Shown here piece after piece: positions 19,501-30,303 of a stretch of DNA of 64,000 bases. Within the stretch, counting starts at the first letter, position 1; each line of letters begins with the position of its first letter. The DNA is from CAWCKS01 sp963796195 (GTDB lineage: Bacteria > Pseudomonadota > Alphaproteobacteria > Rhizobiales > Xanthobacteraceae): the NCBI GenBank assembly GCA_963796195.1, contig CAWCKS010000003.1:1-64000 (forward strand), given 5' to 3'. The translations under genes and the position numbers were made by a program. The notes under the pieces are model-generated. The model searched no databases. It saw only the letters and a list, made by a program, of their open reading frames with translations, and was not told the origin of the DNA.

Positions 19501-21754
19501 TCACTCGGCAGCTTGCCGCGTCTCGAGGCCTTCCAAGACCTTCGGCGGCGACATCGGCAACGCGTAGAAGCGCTCGGCCCGTCGCGTTGTAGATTGCGTT
19601 CGCGACCGCCGCCATCACCGGCACCAGCGGCACTTCGCCGACGCCCTTGACGCCTTGGGGATGCTTCGGGTTCGGCACCTCCACCAGGATGGTGTCGATC
19701 ATCGGCAGGTCGGAACAAACAGGCATGCGATAGTCGAGGAAACCTGGATTATCGACCTTGCCGTCCTTGGTGTAGATGTACTCCTCGTTCAGCGCCCAGC
19801 CGATGCCCTGGCCGACGCCGCCCTGCAACTGGCCTTCGACGTAGCTCGGATGCACCGCGCGGCCGACATCCTGGACCGCCGTGTAGCGAACGACGCGGGC
19901 GATGCCGAGATCGAAGTCCATCTCGACGTCGCAGATGTGGGTGCCGAAGCCGCCCTCGGCGCCTTGCGTGTTGACTTGCGTCGAGGCGCCGATCGGGCCG
20001 CCCATCGACGGCGCTTTCTCGGCGAGCTCACGCAGGGTGAGCGGCTGGAATTTGCCGGCGTTGTCGCCCGCGGGGAGTGCCGCGCCGTCTTCCCACTTCA
20101 CGGCGTCCGGATCGATCTCCCAGATCTTTGCCGCGCGCTGGCGCATCGTGGAAATGACCTTCTCGGTCGCTTCCGTCACCACCATGGCGGAGGCGAACAG
20201 CACACGGCTGCCGCCGGTCAGGTTGGAGAAGCCGATCGTTTGCGTATCGCCGATGATGACGGAGACACGGCGATAGTCGATGCCGAGCAGCTCGGCGCAG
20301 ATATTGGCGATCGCGGCGCGCGAGCCGCCGATGTCGGGATGGCCGGTTGTGACGACGACGTTGCCATCCTCGGTGATGTTGACCTGCGCGCTCGATTCGC
20401 CACCGGCGTTGAACCAGAAGCCGGAGGCCACGCCGCGGCCCTGATTCTTGCCGAGCGGCGTCTTGTAGTGCTCGGAGTTTTTCGCGGCCTCGACCGTCTC
20501 GAGGTAGCCGATGCGCGGAAACACCGGGCCGTGCGACGCCTTGGTGCCTTGTTTGGCGCCATTCAGTCGGCGGAACTCCAGCGGATCCATCTTCAGCGCT
20601 TCGGCGACCTCGTCGAGCACGCACTCGACCGCGTGTGCGCCGATCGGCGCGCCCGGGGCCCGATAGGCTGCGACCTTCGAGCGGTTCGACAGCACGTCGT
20701 AGCCGATCGACAGCACGTGCGGGATGTCATAGGGCGAGAAGCTGCAGCCGGCGGCGCCGCGGATCGGCGAGCCGGGGAATGCGCCCGCCTGCAGGTAGAA
20801 CGTGCCTTGCGCGGCGACGATCTTGCCGTCCTTTGTCGCGCCGATCTTTACCGTGCTCTTCGAGCCCGACGTCGGCCCGGTTGCCCGCATCACCTCTTCG
20901 CGGGTCATCACCATCTTCACCGGACGGCCGGATTTCTTCGCGAGCAGCGTCGCGAGCGGTTCGAGATAGACGATGGTCTTGCCGCCAAAACCGCCGCCGA
21001 TCTCGGCCGGGATGGCACGGATGTCGCTCTGCTGGATACCGGTCAGGAGTGATGTCATGGCGCGGACCATGAACTGGCCCTGGCTCGAGCTCCAGATCGT
21101 GGTCTTGTTGTCGGCGCCGACGCTGACCAGGCAGGCGTGCGGCTCGATATAGCCTTGGTGCACCGGGCGCGTCGTGAACGACCGCTCGATGACAATTTCG
21201 GCCTGCTTGAAACCTTCGGCGACATCGCCCTTCTTGATCTCGAGCTTGCCGGCGATGTTCGACGGCTTGCCGTCATATTTCAGGAACTCATGCAGGATCG
21301 GCGCATCCGCCTTCAGCGCATCGTCGATCTCGATCGTCCATGGCAACACTTCGTAGTCGACCTCGATCAGCGTGCAGGCATGAGCCGCGATCTCCTCGCT
21401 CATGGCGGCGACAGCCGCGACCGGATGGCCGGGGAATAGCACCTTCTCGCGCGCCATCACGTTGCGGCACATCCAGCGCATGTCCTGGATGCCGAGCATC
21501 ACCGACTTGTCGAGCGGGAAGTCGACGACGTCCTTCGCCGTCACCACCGCTTTGACGCCGGGCAGCGCTTCCGCCTTCGCGGTATTGATCGACTTGATGC
21601 GCGCATGCGGATGCGGGCTGCGCAGGACTTTCGCCCAGATCATGCCGGGCATGGTGCTGTCGGCGGCAAAGGCCGCGCGGCCGGTGACCTTGTCCACGCC
21701 GTCCGGACGGATGGTGCGCTGGCCGATCCACTTGTTGTTGGTGACTACGTTCAT
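19501..21754 (-). CDS. Molybdenum hydroxylase large subunit (xanthine dehydrogenase family)
   Basis: Molybdopterin-cytosine-dinucleotide-binding catalytic subunit of a three-part CoxL/Xdh-type enzyme, ~750 residues. Start at ATG 21754, overlapping the [2Fe-2S] subunit stop (ATGA). Cofactor-binding motifs include IGGGFGGKTIVYLEPLA, AYRAPGAPIGAHAVE and the catalytic Glu in KGVGEVPLVPVMAAVANA. A frameshift at ~19577 near INATG/ERFYALPMSP changes the last ~25 residues; the corrected end is ETRQAAE with TGA at 19501. The active-site loop AYRAPGAP is not the AYRGAGRPE of CO dehydrogenases. The substrate may be an aldehyde, N-heterocycle or purine. Confidence 0.9.
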
Positions 21755-22233
21755 CGTGCTGTCTCCCGCATTTCAGCGGCGGCATCCAGAACCGCCCGTA
21801 CAATCTTGTCGTAACCGGTGCACCGGCAGAGATTGCCGGCAAGCCAGAAGCGAACTTCTTCCTCTGATGGCGTCGGGTTCTTCTTCAACAGCGCGTCTGA
21901 GGCGACCAGCATGCCCGAGGTGCAGATGCCGCACTGGAGCGCGGCGTGCTCGAGGAATTTCTGCTGCAGCGGATGCAGCGTGCCGCCCTTGGCGAGGCCC
22001 TCGATGGTGCCGATCTCGTGGCCCTGCGCCTCGACCGCCAGCATCAGGCAGGAGCAGACCAGACGGCCGTCGAGCGTGATGCTGCAGGCGCCGCAATCGC
22101 CCGATGCGCAGCCTTCCTTGGAGCCGGTCAGCCCCAACGGACCGCGCAACGCGTCGAGCATGGTGTCATTCGGCTCGCACAGAAAATCCAGCGGATCGCC
22201 GTTTATGGTGGTGGAAACAAGTGTCTTGGCCAT
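21751..22233 (-). CDS. Molybdenum hydroxylase [2Fe-2S] subunit
   Basis: Small iron-sulfur subunit, 160 residues, starting MAKTLVSTTINGDP at ATG 22233. The plant-type ferredoxin cluster ligands are in KEGCASGDCGACSITLDG with a fourth Cys in LVCSC. The C-terminal helical cluster ligands are in QCGICTSGM and NLCRCTGY. It passes electrons from the Mo site to the FAD subunit. It lies 4 bp downstream of the FAD subunit gene and overlaps the large-subunit gene, giving the order FAD, FeS, Mo as in cox operons. Confidence 0.94.
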   Translation of the reverse strand: MAKTLVSTTINGDPLDFLCEPNDTMLDALRGPLGLTGSKEGCASGDCGACSITLDGRLVCSCLMLAVEAQGHEIGTIEGLAKGGTLHPLQQKFLEHAALQCGICTSGMLVASDALLKKNPTPSEEEVRFWLAGNLCRCTGYDKIVRAVLDAAAEMRETAR

Positions 22234-22237
22234 AGTC

Positions 22238-23107
22238 TCAGTGTCCTCCCGCGCGCTTGGCGGCGATTGCGGCGGTACGCTTGAGCAGCACGCCGGCGAT
22301 TTTGGTGCGGTACGCAATGGTGCCGCGCTTGTCGTCGATCGGACGGCACGCGGCGGAGCAGGCGGCTGCGGCCGCATCGAGCGCCTTGTCGTCGAGGCGC
22401 GAGCCGATAAGTGCTTTGGCCGCAGCTTCGACCAGCAACACGGTCGGCGCCACTGCGCCGAGGCCGACGCGGGCCGCGGTGCAGATGCCGTTCTCCAGCG
22501 TCAGGCTGACGCCGCAGCCGACCACCGCGATGTCCATTTCCGTGCGTGGGATCATGCGCAGGTAGGCGTCGCTCGAGCCTTTCGGCCGCGCCGGCAGCGT
22601 GAAGCTGACGACGATCTCGCCAGGCGTCAGATTGAGGCGGCCAGGACCGGCCGGCACCTTCTCGACCGGCAGTTCGCGGCGGCCATTCGGTCCCTGTATG
22701 GTCACGATCGCTCCAGCGGCGACCAGCGCCGGCACGCTGTCGCCGGCCGGCGACGCGTTGCACAGGTTGCCCCCCGCCGACGCGCGGCCCTGCACCTGCT
22801 TTGAGCCGATCAGGTTGACGGCTTCGAGCACGCCCGGCCAGACCTTGCCAAAGCGAGGGTGTTCGGCGAGCTCCATTCCGGAGACCGCAGCGCCGATGCG
22901 GAAACCGCCGCCAGCGGTTTCCTCGATGCTCGTAATCTCCTTGATCTTCTTGATGTCTACGATGACACCGGGATGAACCACCCCTGCGCGCATCTGCACC
23001 AGAAGGTCGGTACCGCCGGCCAGGATGCGCGCGGCGCTGCCCGCCGCCGCAAAGGCCTTCACTGCGTCATCGAGCGTTTCCGGCGCCAAGTATCGGATAT
23101 CAGCCAT
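22238..23107 (-). CDS. Molybdenum hydroxylase FAD-binding subunit
   Basis: CoxM/XdhB-type medium subunit, 289 residues. The FAD pyrophosphate-binding motifs are visible as ILAGGTDLLVQMRAG (~28-42) and GRASAGGNLCNASPAGDS (~105-122); the C-terminal CO-dehydrogenase flavoprotein domain follows. It is the first gene of the three-subunit operon, and its start at 23107 faces the ABC-F gene across a ~236-bp divergent gap. Confidence 0.93.
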   Translation of the reverse strand: MADIRYLAPETLDDAVKAFAAAGSAARILAGGTDLLVQMRAGVVHPGVIVDIKKIKEITSIEETAGGGFRIGAAVSGMELAEHPRFGKVWPGVLEAVNLIGSKQVQGRASAGGNLCNASPAGDSVPALVAAGAIVTIQGPNGRRELPVEKVPAGPGRLNLTPGEIVVSFTLPARPKGSSDAYLRMIPRTEMDIAVVGCGVSLTLENGICTAARVGLGAVAPTVLLVEAAAKALIGSRLDDKALDAAAAACSAACRPIDDKRGTIAYRTKIAGVLLKRTAAIAAKRAGGH

Positions 23108-23141
23108 TATGATTCCCGTATGTTTTTCCGTTGGTCCGCTT

Positions 23142-23160
23142 GCCGCCGTCAGACGGCGGC
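23142..23160. promoter_or_regulatory. Perfect palindrome in divergent promoter region
   Basis: GCCGCCGTC and GACGGCGGC around a single A. It lies 35 bp upstream of the molybdenum-hydroxylase operon and ~185 bp upstream of the ABC-F gene. It could be an operator or another dispersed GC palindrome. Confidence 0.3.
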
Positions 23161-23343
23161 TCCGGCCTCATCAGGCCCGCAGACGGCCTAAGGCTACACG
23201 GCCAAATCCGATTGGAACAGCCTCAAAAGGCTGGTGCGGAGGCCAAGCACCTATGCGTCCCGCATTTGCGTGGCCGTCGCGCTCTTTCGCAAATCCGCCA
23301 CATGCCCTAAGAGCCGCCGCAACCCGTACAAACTTGTGTGCCT

Positions 23344-24968
<1,625 letters not shown>

Positions 24969-25011
24969 AACCGGATTTTTGCCGCTCACTGCGCGTTTTT
25001 GCATCTTTGGT

Positions 25012-25548
25012 CTACGCGAGACCCAGCGCATGACCCGCCGCGAAGACGACTGCGCCGCCGCACAGCAAAATCATGGCATTGGCGCGGGTGGTCAGCAGAA
25101 TTGCGGTCGAGGCCAGCGCAACGGCCAGCGCCAGCCAACCGCCCTCCAGCGATTGCAGCAGGACGTAACCCGCGGCCAGGATCATGCCGGCCGCGACCGG
25201 CCTCAACCCGGCCTCGATGGCAATCTGCCATTGCGCGCCGCGATATTTCGCCCAGAGGCGGGCAGTCGCGTAGATCAGAACCAGCGTCGGGCCGAAGATC
25301 GCGATCGTCGCGACGATCGCGCCCGACAGGCCCGCGACCTGCCAGCCGATCAGTGTGACCAGCAGCGAGCCTGGCCCGGGCGCCATCCGCGAGATCGCGA
25401 AGGCATCGATGAATTGCGCTGATGTCATCCAGTGATTGATATCGACGACCTGCCGGTGAATGTCGGCGACAATTGTCTGGCCGCCGCCGATTGTCGCCAG
25501 CGATAGCGGCGCAAAGACGATCAACAGATCAAGCAGCAGCCGAGGCAT
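25012..25548 (-). CDS. chrA: Chromate transporter, C-terminal half (ChrA2)
   Basis: Single CHR-domain membrane protein, 178 residues, with four or five membrane spans. Signature-like segments are LATIGGGQTIVADIHR and FAISRMAPGPGSLLVTLIGWQVAG. It starts at ATG 25548, which shares one base with the stop of the preceding CHR gene, so both halves are coupled and probably form one transporter. Bidomain ChrA proteins export chromate; the pair of short CHR proteins is the known split form. Confidence 0.85.
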   Translation of the reverse strand: MPRLLLDLLIVFAPLSLATIGGGQTIVADIHRQVVDINHWMTSAQFIDAFAISRMAPGPGSLLVTLIGWQVAGLSGAIVATIAIFGPTLVLIYATARLWAKYRGAQWQIAIEAGLRPVAAGMILAAGYVLLQSLEGGWLALAVALASTAILLTTRANAMILLCGGAVVFAAGHALGLA

Positions 25549-26124
25549 CAGCGGGGTGTCCTCGCGGCGAGCAGGACGCTGATCGGACTTCCGACCAGAA
25601 CCACCCAGATCAACGGCAGACGAAAGATGGCGACGGCGAGAAATGTCATCACCATGATGGCTATCGGCAGGGCACGGCGGGGCACGCGCCGCGCTGCAGT
25701 GATGCCCATGACCAGCGAGAGGCCGATGGCGGCGGCACCGGCGCCGGTCAATGCGACGTGCGTCAGCTCGAAACTTTCGCAGCGATGAGAACACCGCAGC
25801 CAACACGACGATCAGGATGGCGGGCGGAACGATGATGCCGGCGAGGCTCGCGAACGCGCCGACGCTGCCGCGCAGGCGATAGCCTATCCACACCGCCATG
25901 TTGGACACGTTAACACCCGGCAAGGCCTGGGCGATCGCCAACCCGTTCAGGAATTCCTCTTCCGTCAGCCAGCGATAGTCCTGCACGAACACGCGCAGCA
26001 ACCAGCCACTCAGGCCGCCGCCGAAGCTCGTCATGCCGATACGCGCGAAGGTGCCAAACAGTCTGAGTGCGGTCGGGCCCTGGCTGCCTGGACCTTGGGC
26101 CGGTGCCGCTGCGGTGTCATTCAT
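25548..26124 (-). CDS. chrA: Chromate transporter, N-terminal half (ChrA1, frameshifted)
   Basis: First CHR-domain protein, ~191 residues. Family motifs FGGGLSGWLLR and QALPGVNVSNMAVWIGYRLRG are followed by membrane segments. A frameshift at ~25771 (TTT for TT at RKFELTHVALTG) splits the sequence; the remainder (GAAAIGLSLVMGITAARRV to LLAARTPR) continues in another frame and ends at 25548. The promoter region is shared with the divergent MBL-fold gene. The assignment is firm at family level; actual substrates of CHR proteins can be chromate or sulfate-like anions. Confidence 0.85.
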
Positions 26125-26258
26125 CGGTTGGGCGAGATTGCAGTTTCGGTCGGCGCTATCTCGCAGGATACCGGGGCCGGTACAAAGGCAAAATCAATTG
26201 ATCGCCTTGCGGCCTCGCCTCGGCCTGATAGGCTGATCTGAAAACGGGAGGGAACAGC

Positions 26259-27134
26259 ATGCGGCAGATCAGGATCGGCGACATCACGATCGATGCGGTG
26301 ATCGAGCGCGAAGGACCGTGGCGCCGGCCGCAGGACTTCTTCCCGATGTATGACGAGAAGGTGTTCAAGGGCCACCTGCCGTCGATGGAGCCGGAGGTGT
26401 TCGATCCCGCGTCCGGCAAGATGGTGATCACCTACCAGACGTTCGTGGTGCGCACGCCGCGTTACACCATCCTGGTCGACACCTGCACCGGCGAGAACAA
26501 GGATCATCCGCCGCCGTTCGACTTCCCCGGCAAGGAACGCTGGCGCAACGAGCTGTTCGCGCTCGGCATCAGCTACGACAAGATCGACTACGTGTTCTGC
26601 ACCCATCTGCACATCGACCACACCGGCTGGAACACGACGCTGCGCGACGGCCGCTGGGTGCCGACCTTCCCGAACGCAAAATATATCTTCCACAAGCGCG
26701 AATACGCAGTCTGGGAGGCCGAGCACGCCAAGGGCAACAATCCGCCTGGCAAGGTGTTTCGCGACAACTGCCTACCCATCGTCGAAGCCGGGCAGGCGCT
26801 GCTGGTCGACGACGACTACGCGCTCGACGACACCGTCACACTGACGCCGACGCCGGGCCATTCGCCCTGCCATTGCTGCGTCAATATTTCCTCGAAGGGC
26901 CAGCGCGCGGTCGTCACCGGCGACATGATGCATCACATCATCCAGTGCCGCGAGGTGGATTGGTCGCCGGGGGTCGACTGGGATCCGAAGCAAGCCGCAG
27001 TGTCGCGGCGGCGCTTCCTGTCGTCGGTGGCGGAGACCAACACCGTGATCCTGCCGATCCATTTCCCGATGCCGACGGCTGGCTTCGTCAAGGCGGACGG
27101 CGACCGCTTCAATTACAAATTCAAGCGCGAGTAG
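26259..27134 (+). CDS. MBL-fold metallohydrolase
   Basis: Metallo-beta-lactamase-fold hydrolase, 291 residues, start ATG 26259 after GGGAGGG. The dinuclear zinc motif is CTHLHIDHTGW (~108-118), further ligands are TPGHSPCHCC, VTGDMMHH and ILPIHFP. The arrangement is like AHL-lactonases and organophosphate hydrolases in the same fold, but substrate specificity is not predictable. No signal peptide. It is 72 bp upstream of the GMC oxidoreductase gene on the same strand. Confidence 0.9.
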   Translation: MRQIRIGDITIDAVIEREGPWRRPQDFFPMYDEKVFKGHLPSMEPEVFDPASGKMVITYQTFVVRTPRYTILVDTCTGENKDHPPPFDFPGKERWRNELFALGISYDKIDYVFCTHLHIDHTGWNTTLRDGRWVPTFPNAKYIFHKREYAVWEAEHAKGNNPPGKVFRDNCLPIVEAGQALLVDDDYALDDTVTLTPTPGHSPCHCCVNISSKGQRAVVTGDMMHHIIQCREVDWSPGVDWDPKQAAVSRRRFLSSVAETNTVILPIHFPMPTAGFVKADGDRFNYKFKRE

Positions 27135-27206
27135 CCGCGCATCTGAACGGGCGGCAACTGCGGCCTTCAAGATATCCCGGATCCGGAATGAGAGGATCGT
27201 TGTGTC

Positions 27207-28842
27207 ATGTCGAACCACGCGAGCTATGACTACATCGTTGTCGGTGCCGGCTCGGCAGGCGCGGTGATCGCAAGCCGGCTGACCGAGAGCGGCGCCTATC
27301 GCGTGCTGCTGCTGGAGGCGGGGACCGAGGGATCGAACTTCTTCTGGTCGCGCGTGCCGGTCGGCGTCGCCAAGATGATCGACAACCCCGCGGTCAACTG
27401 GTGCTACTCGTCCGAGCCCGACGAGGGTTCGGGCGGACGGCGCATCGAGGTGCCGCGCGGCAAGATGCTCGGCGGCTCCAGCTCGATCAACGGCATGGTG
27501 TTCATTCGCGGCCAGGCGCAGGACTACGATCACTGGGCGCAGCTCGGCAATCGCGGCTGGAGCTATCAGGATGTGCTGCCGATCTTCAAGCGCATGGAGC
27601 GCTACGAAGGCGGTTCGGATCAGTTCCGCGGCCGCGACGGCATCCTGCGCGTCAGCGACACGCCGCGCCACAAGGTGCCGCTGCTGGAGATGATCATCGA
27701 GGCGGCCGGCAAGCTCGGCCTGCCGTTCAATCCCGACCAGAACGGTGCGACGCAGGAAGGCATCGGCATGTCGCAGGTGACGATCGCCCGCGGCCGCCGG
27801 CAGAGCACCGCCTACTGCTATCTCGATCCGGCGCGCGTCGCGTCCGAATCTGACGGTCGAGCAGGGCGCGATGGCCGAGGCGCTGGTCCTCGAAGGCAAG
27901 CGTTGCGTCGGCGTGCGCTATTCCGTCGGCGGTATCAGGCACGAGGCGAGGGTGGTGCGCGAAGTCATCGTCTCCGGCGGCTCGATCAATTCGCCGAAGC
28001 TCTTGGAGTTGTCCGGCATCGGCCAGCCCGACTTGCTGCGCGCGCGTGGCGTCACACCGGTTCACGAGCTGCGCGGCGTCGGCGAGAACCTGCGCGATCA
28101 CTATTCGCCGCGCGTGAAGTTCGCCATCGCTGGCAAGAACCTCACCTTCAACGACAACGCCAGGGGCTGGCGTCTCGCCCGCGAAGCGGTGAAGTACGCG
28201 CTGCTGCGCGAGGGGTTCCTCGCATCGACCTCGGTGCCGATCCGCATGTATTTCCGGTCGCGGCCCGGGCTCGAGACGCCGGATTGCACCGTCTCGATCG
28301 CACCATTCCTCTACGAAATGATCGGACGCGAGCGTCGCGTGTCGCGTCGCAAGGGCATCACCATGAACGTCAACGTGCTGCGCTCGGAGAGCACGGGTTC
28401 GATCCACATCAAGTCGGCCGACCCGGCCGAGCCGCCGGCGATCAAATTCAATTTCCTGTCGACCGAACATGATCGCGCCGGCGTGCTGGCGGCGATCCGA
28501 AAGGGCCGGGAGCTGATGGCGACCTCGCCGCTCAAGGAGGTGACGGGAGAAGAGATCGCGCCGGGCGCAAAGCTGCAAACCGATGACGAACTGCTCGATT
28601 GGGTGCGCAAGAACGCCGAGACCACTTATCACCCGGTGGGTACCTGCAAGATGGGCTCCGACGCCATGGCGGTGGTCGATCGCGAGCTGAAGGTGCACGG
28701 CATCGAGCGCTTGCGAGTCGCCGATGCCTCGATCATGCCGACGCTGACGAGCGGCAACACCAACGCGCCTTCGATCATGATCGGCGAAAAGTGCTCTGAG
28801 ATGCTGCTGGCGGCCGCCGCAGCGCGCAAGGCGGCCGCGTGA
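27207..28842 (+). CDS. GMC-family FAD oxidoreductase (choline-dehydrogenase-like)
   Basis: Flavoprotein alcohol dehydrogenase, ~544 residues. N-terminal FAD motif YDYIVVGAGSAGAVIASRL; GMC signature region GKMLGGSSSINGMVFIRG; second signature VIVSGGSINSPKLLELSGIG; catalytic His in TTYHPVGTCKMG and Asn/Pro in GNTNAPSIMIGEK. A frameshift at ~27840 in a GCGCGCG run separates the first ~215 residues from the rest; correction gives ARSRPNLTVEQG. The corrected length is normal for the family, and it likely oxidises an alcohol or aldehyde. It may be co-transcribed with the MBL-fold gene. Confidence 0.89.
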
Positions 28843-28879
28843 CGCGATGCTGCCGCATTGCTCGAGAGCAGCGGATTGA

Positions 28880-28893
28880 TTGACCTGCATCAA
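28880..28893 (+). promoter_or_regulatory. FixK/FNR-type box upstream of DUF6455 gene
   Basis: TTGACCTGCATCAA fits TTGA-N6-TCAA exactly, the site bound by FixK/FNR regulators that respond to low oxygen. With the usual -41.5 spacing, transcription would begin near 28928, leaving a ~25-base leader before the TTG start at 28953. Confidence 0.6.
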
Positions 28894-28952
28894 TGCACCA
28901 TCGCCGTTGCTGGCATTGCTTTTCCATGGTCCTCACTTTTTGCGAGGACACC

Positions 28953-29258
28953 TTGGCCAGGGACAAAGCAACGAAATACCGGCGCGCGACCGAGCCGCAA
29001 GGCATCCTGGAATGCAGGGAATTGACCGGTCGGATGGCGCGCATCGGGCTCAAGCCTGAACGACTGGATCGACAAGAAACCCGCATCCTCAACGAGATCC
29101 GCGCCAACTGTCCCTCATGCGCGGATCCCAGCCGCTGCAAAGCCGAGCTCAAATTGCCACAGGCCCGTGGTTGGGAGGAGTGGGACGAGTATTGCCCGAA
29201 CGCTGCGCGGCTGCGCGTGCTGGCTGCTTTTTCGCTCTATCCGCGCGACGCCGATTGA
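28953..29258 (+). CDS. DUF6455-like Cys-containing small protein
   Basis: 101 residues from TTG 28953, chosen because GCGAGG lies six bases upstream and because the FixK box (28880-28893) puts the predicted transcript start near 28928; an upstream in-frame ATG at 28893 overlaps the box and would not be transcribed. The protein has a conserved-looking core GRMARIGLKPERL, then RANCPSCADPSRC, and DEYCPNAARLRVLAAF at the end. This pattern of four or five Cys and a C-terminal CPNA matches DUF6455 proteins of rhizobia as I recall them; their function is unknown. The Cys spacing suggests metal or redox chemistry. Confidence 0.65.
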   Translation: MARDKATKYRRATEPQGILECRELTGRMARIGLKPERLDRQETRILNEIRANCPSCADPSRCKAELKLPQARGWEEWDEYCPNAARLRVLAAFSLYPRDAD

Positions 29259-29434
29259 TGGCTAGCCCGGCTGCGGGGTCGCGGGCGGTGGATGAGAAAC
29301 CCGGATTTCCCATCAGGGCGTGCATGAGCGTTGTCGTCGAGCAAGACAGGAGAATTGCGGGCGATTCTTCCCCCGTTGTGAATTTTCGCGGTATTGTCGA
29401 ATGACGAGCTTTTAGCGAGCGTTGGGCCCCGGTC

Positions 29435-30303
29435 GTGCCAAAATCCCCTTCAGAATACACGCGCCGTGAGTGGACACGGCTCCGCCCGCTCGTCGACAGC
29501 TACAAGCACTATCGTCACCAGATCTTCGCTGACTACTTGCTGCGCCGGCCGGCTCGCGGCGGCGATGTTGCAGATGCGATCCAGCGTATTCGTGCTGGCA
29601 ATGCTCTTCTGGCTGTCGCGTTCAATGCGCCAAATAAAATCGCAATGCAGGCGGGGCTTGTAAAGAAGCTCGTTCCGAACGCTGTCTACGTGGTGCTCGA
29701 CAACAGCAGCGACGACCACTTGGCCGATGAGATCGAGCGCGCGGCCCACGCAAGCAAAGCTCCCTATGTTCGGCTGCCTCGGGCACCATGGACCGGCCTC
29801 GAGGCTGGGCGTGCGCATGCTTTGGCAATGAACTGGGGCTGGCGGCATGTGATCCTGAAGGGTGAACCAAAGCTTTCGGTTTTATCGATCATGACATCTA
29901 TCCCGTCGTGCGGACCGATCCCTTTGCGGCTCTACAGGCCTATCCGGTTGCTGGGCGCATCTGGCACCGGCCGCCAAGGTGGCACTGTGGGCCGGCTTCT
30001 GCTTCTTTCCGGTTTGACGCCGTGTGCAGGCGCCGGCTGGATTTTGGTCGCGATTGGCTTGCCGGTGTAGATACGGGAGGACGCAATTGGTGGCATCTCT
30101 ACCGGCACCTCGATCCCGCGAAAGTTGCCGATCCAGGCGCTAGAAGCGAATCAATACTGCCGGGTCTCAGTTCGGACGAGTGCGCCATCGAATGGCTTGG
30201 TGACTGGCTCCACGAGGGTCATTTCAAGGACATACGGCGGGATTTGCTGCGCGAAAAAGAGCTCGTCGTTCAAAGACGCCTGCAATCATTGCTGGCGAAC
30301 TGA
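29435..30303 (+). CDS. Glycosyltransferase-like protein (three frameshifts)
   Basis: ~289 residues, probably a cytoplasmic GT-A-type protein. N-terminal part from GTG 29435 (PKSPSEYTRREWTRL) contains VYVVLDNSSDDHLADEI and MNWGWRHVILKGEPKAFG; the next frame continues FIDHDIYPVVRTDPFAALQ with a DHD motif like the metal-binding DxD of GT-A enzymes; the end is WLAGVDTGGRNWWHLYRHLDP to RRLQSLLAN. Breaks lie near 29872, 29975 and 30010, the last in a TTTCC run; the corrected middle reads ALWAGFCFFRFDA. Its stop at 30303 lies 34 bp inside the end of the opposite-strand acyltransferase gene. Enzymatic role inferred, not proven. Confidence 0.6.

Noticed and set aside
19655..21052. 465-codon plus-strand frame
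   Set aside because: Antisense of the molybdenum hydroxylase large subunit; composition typical of a shadow.
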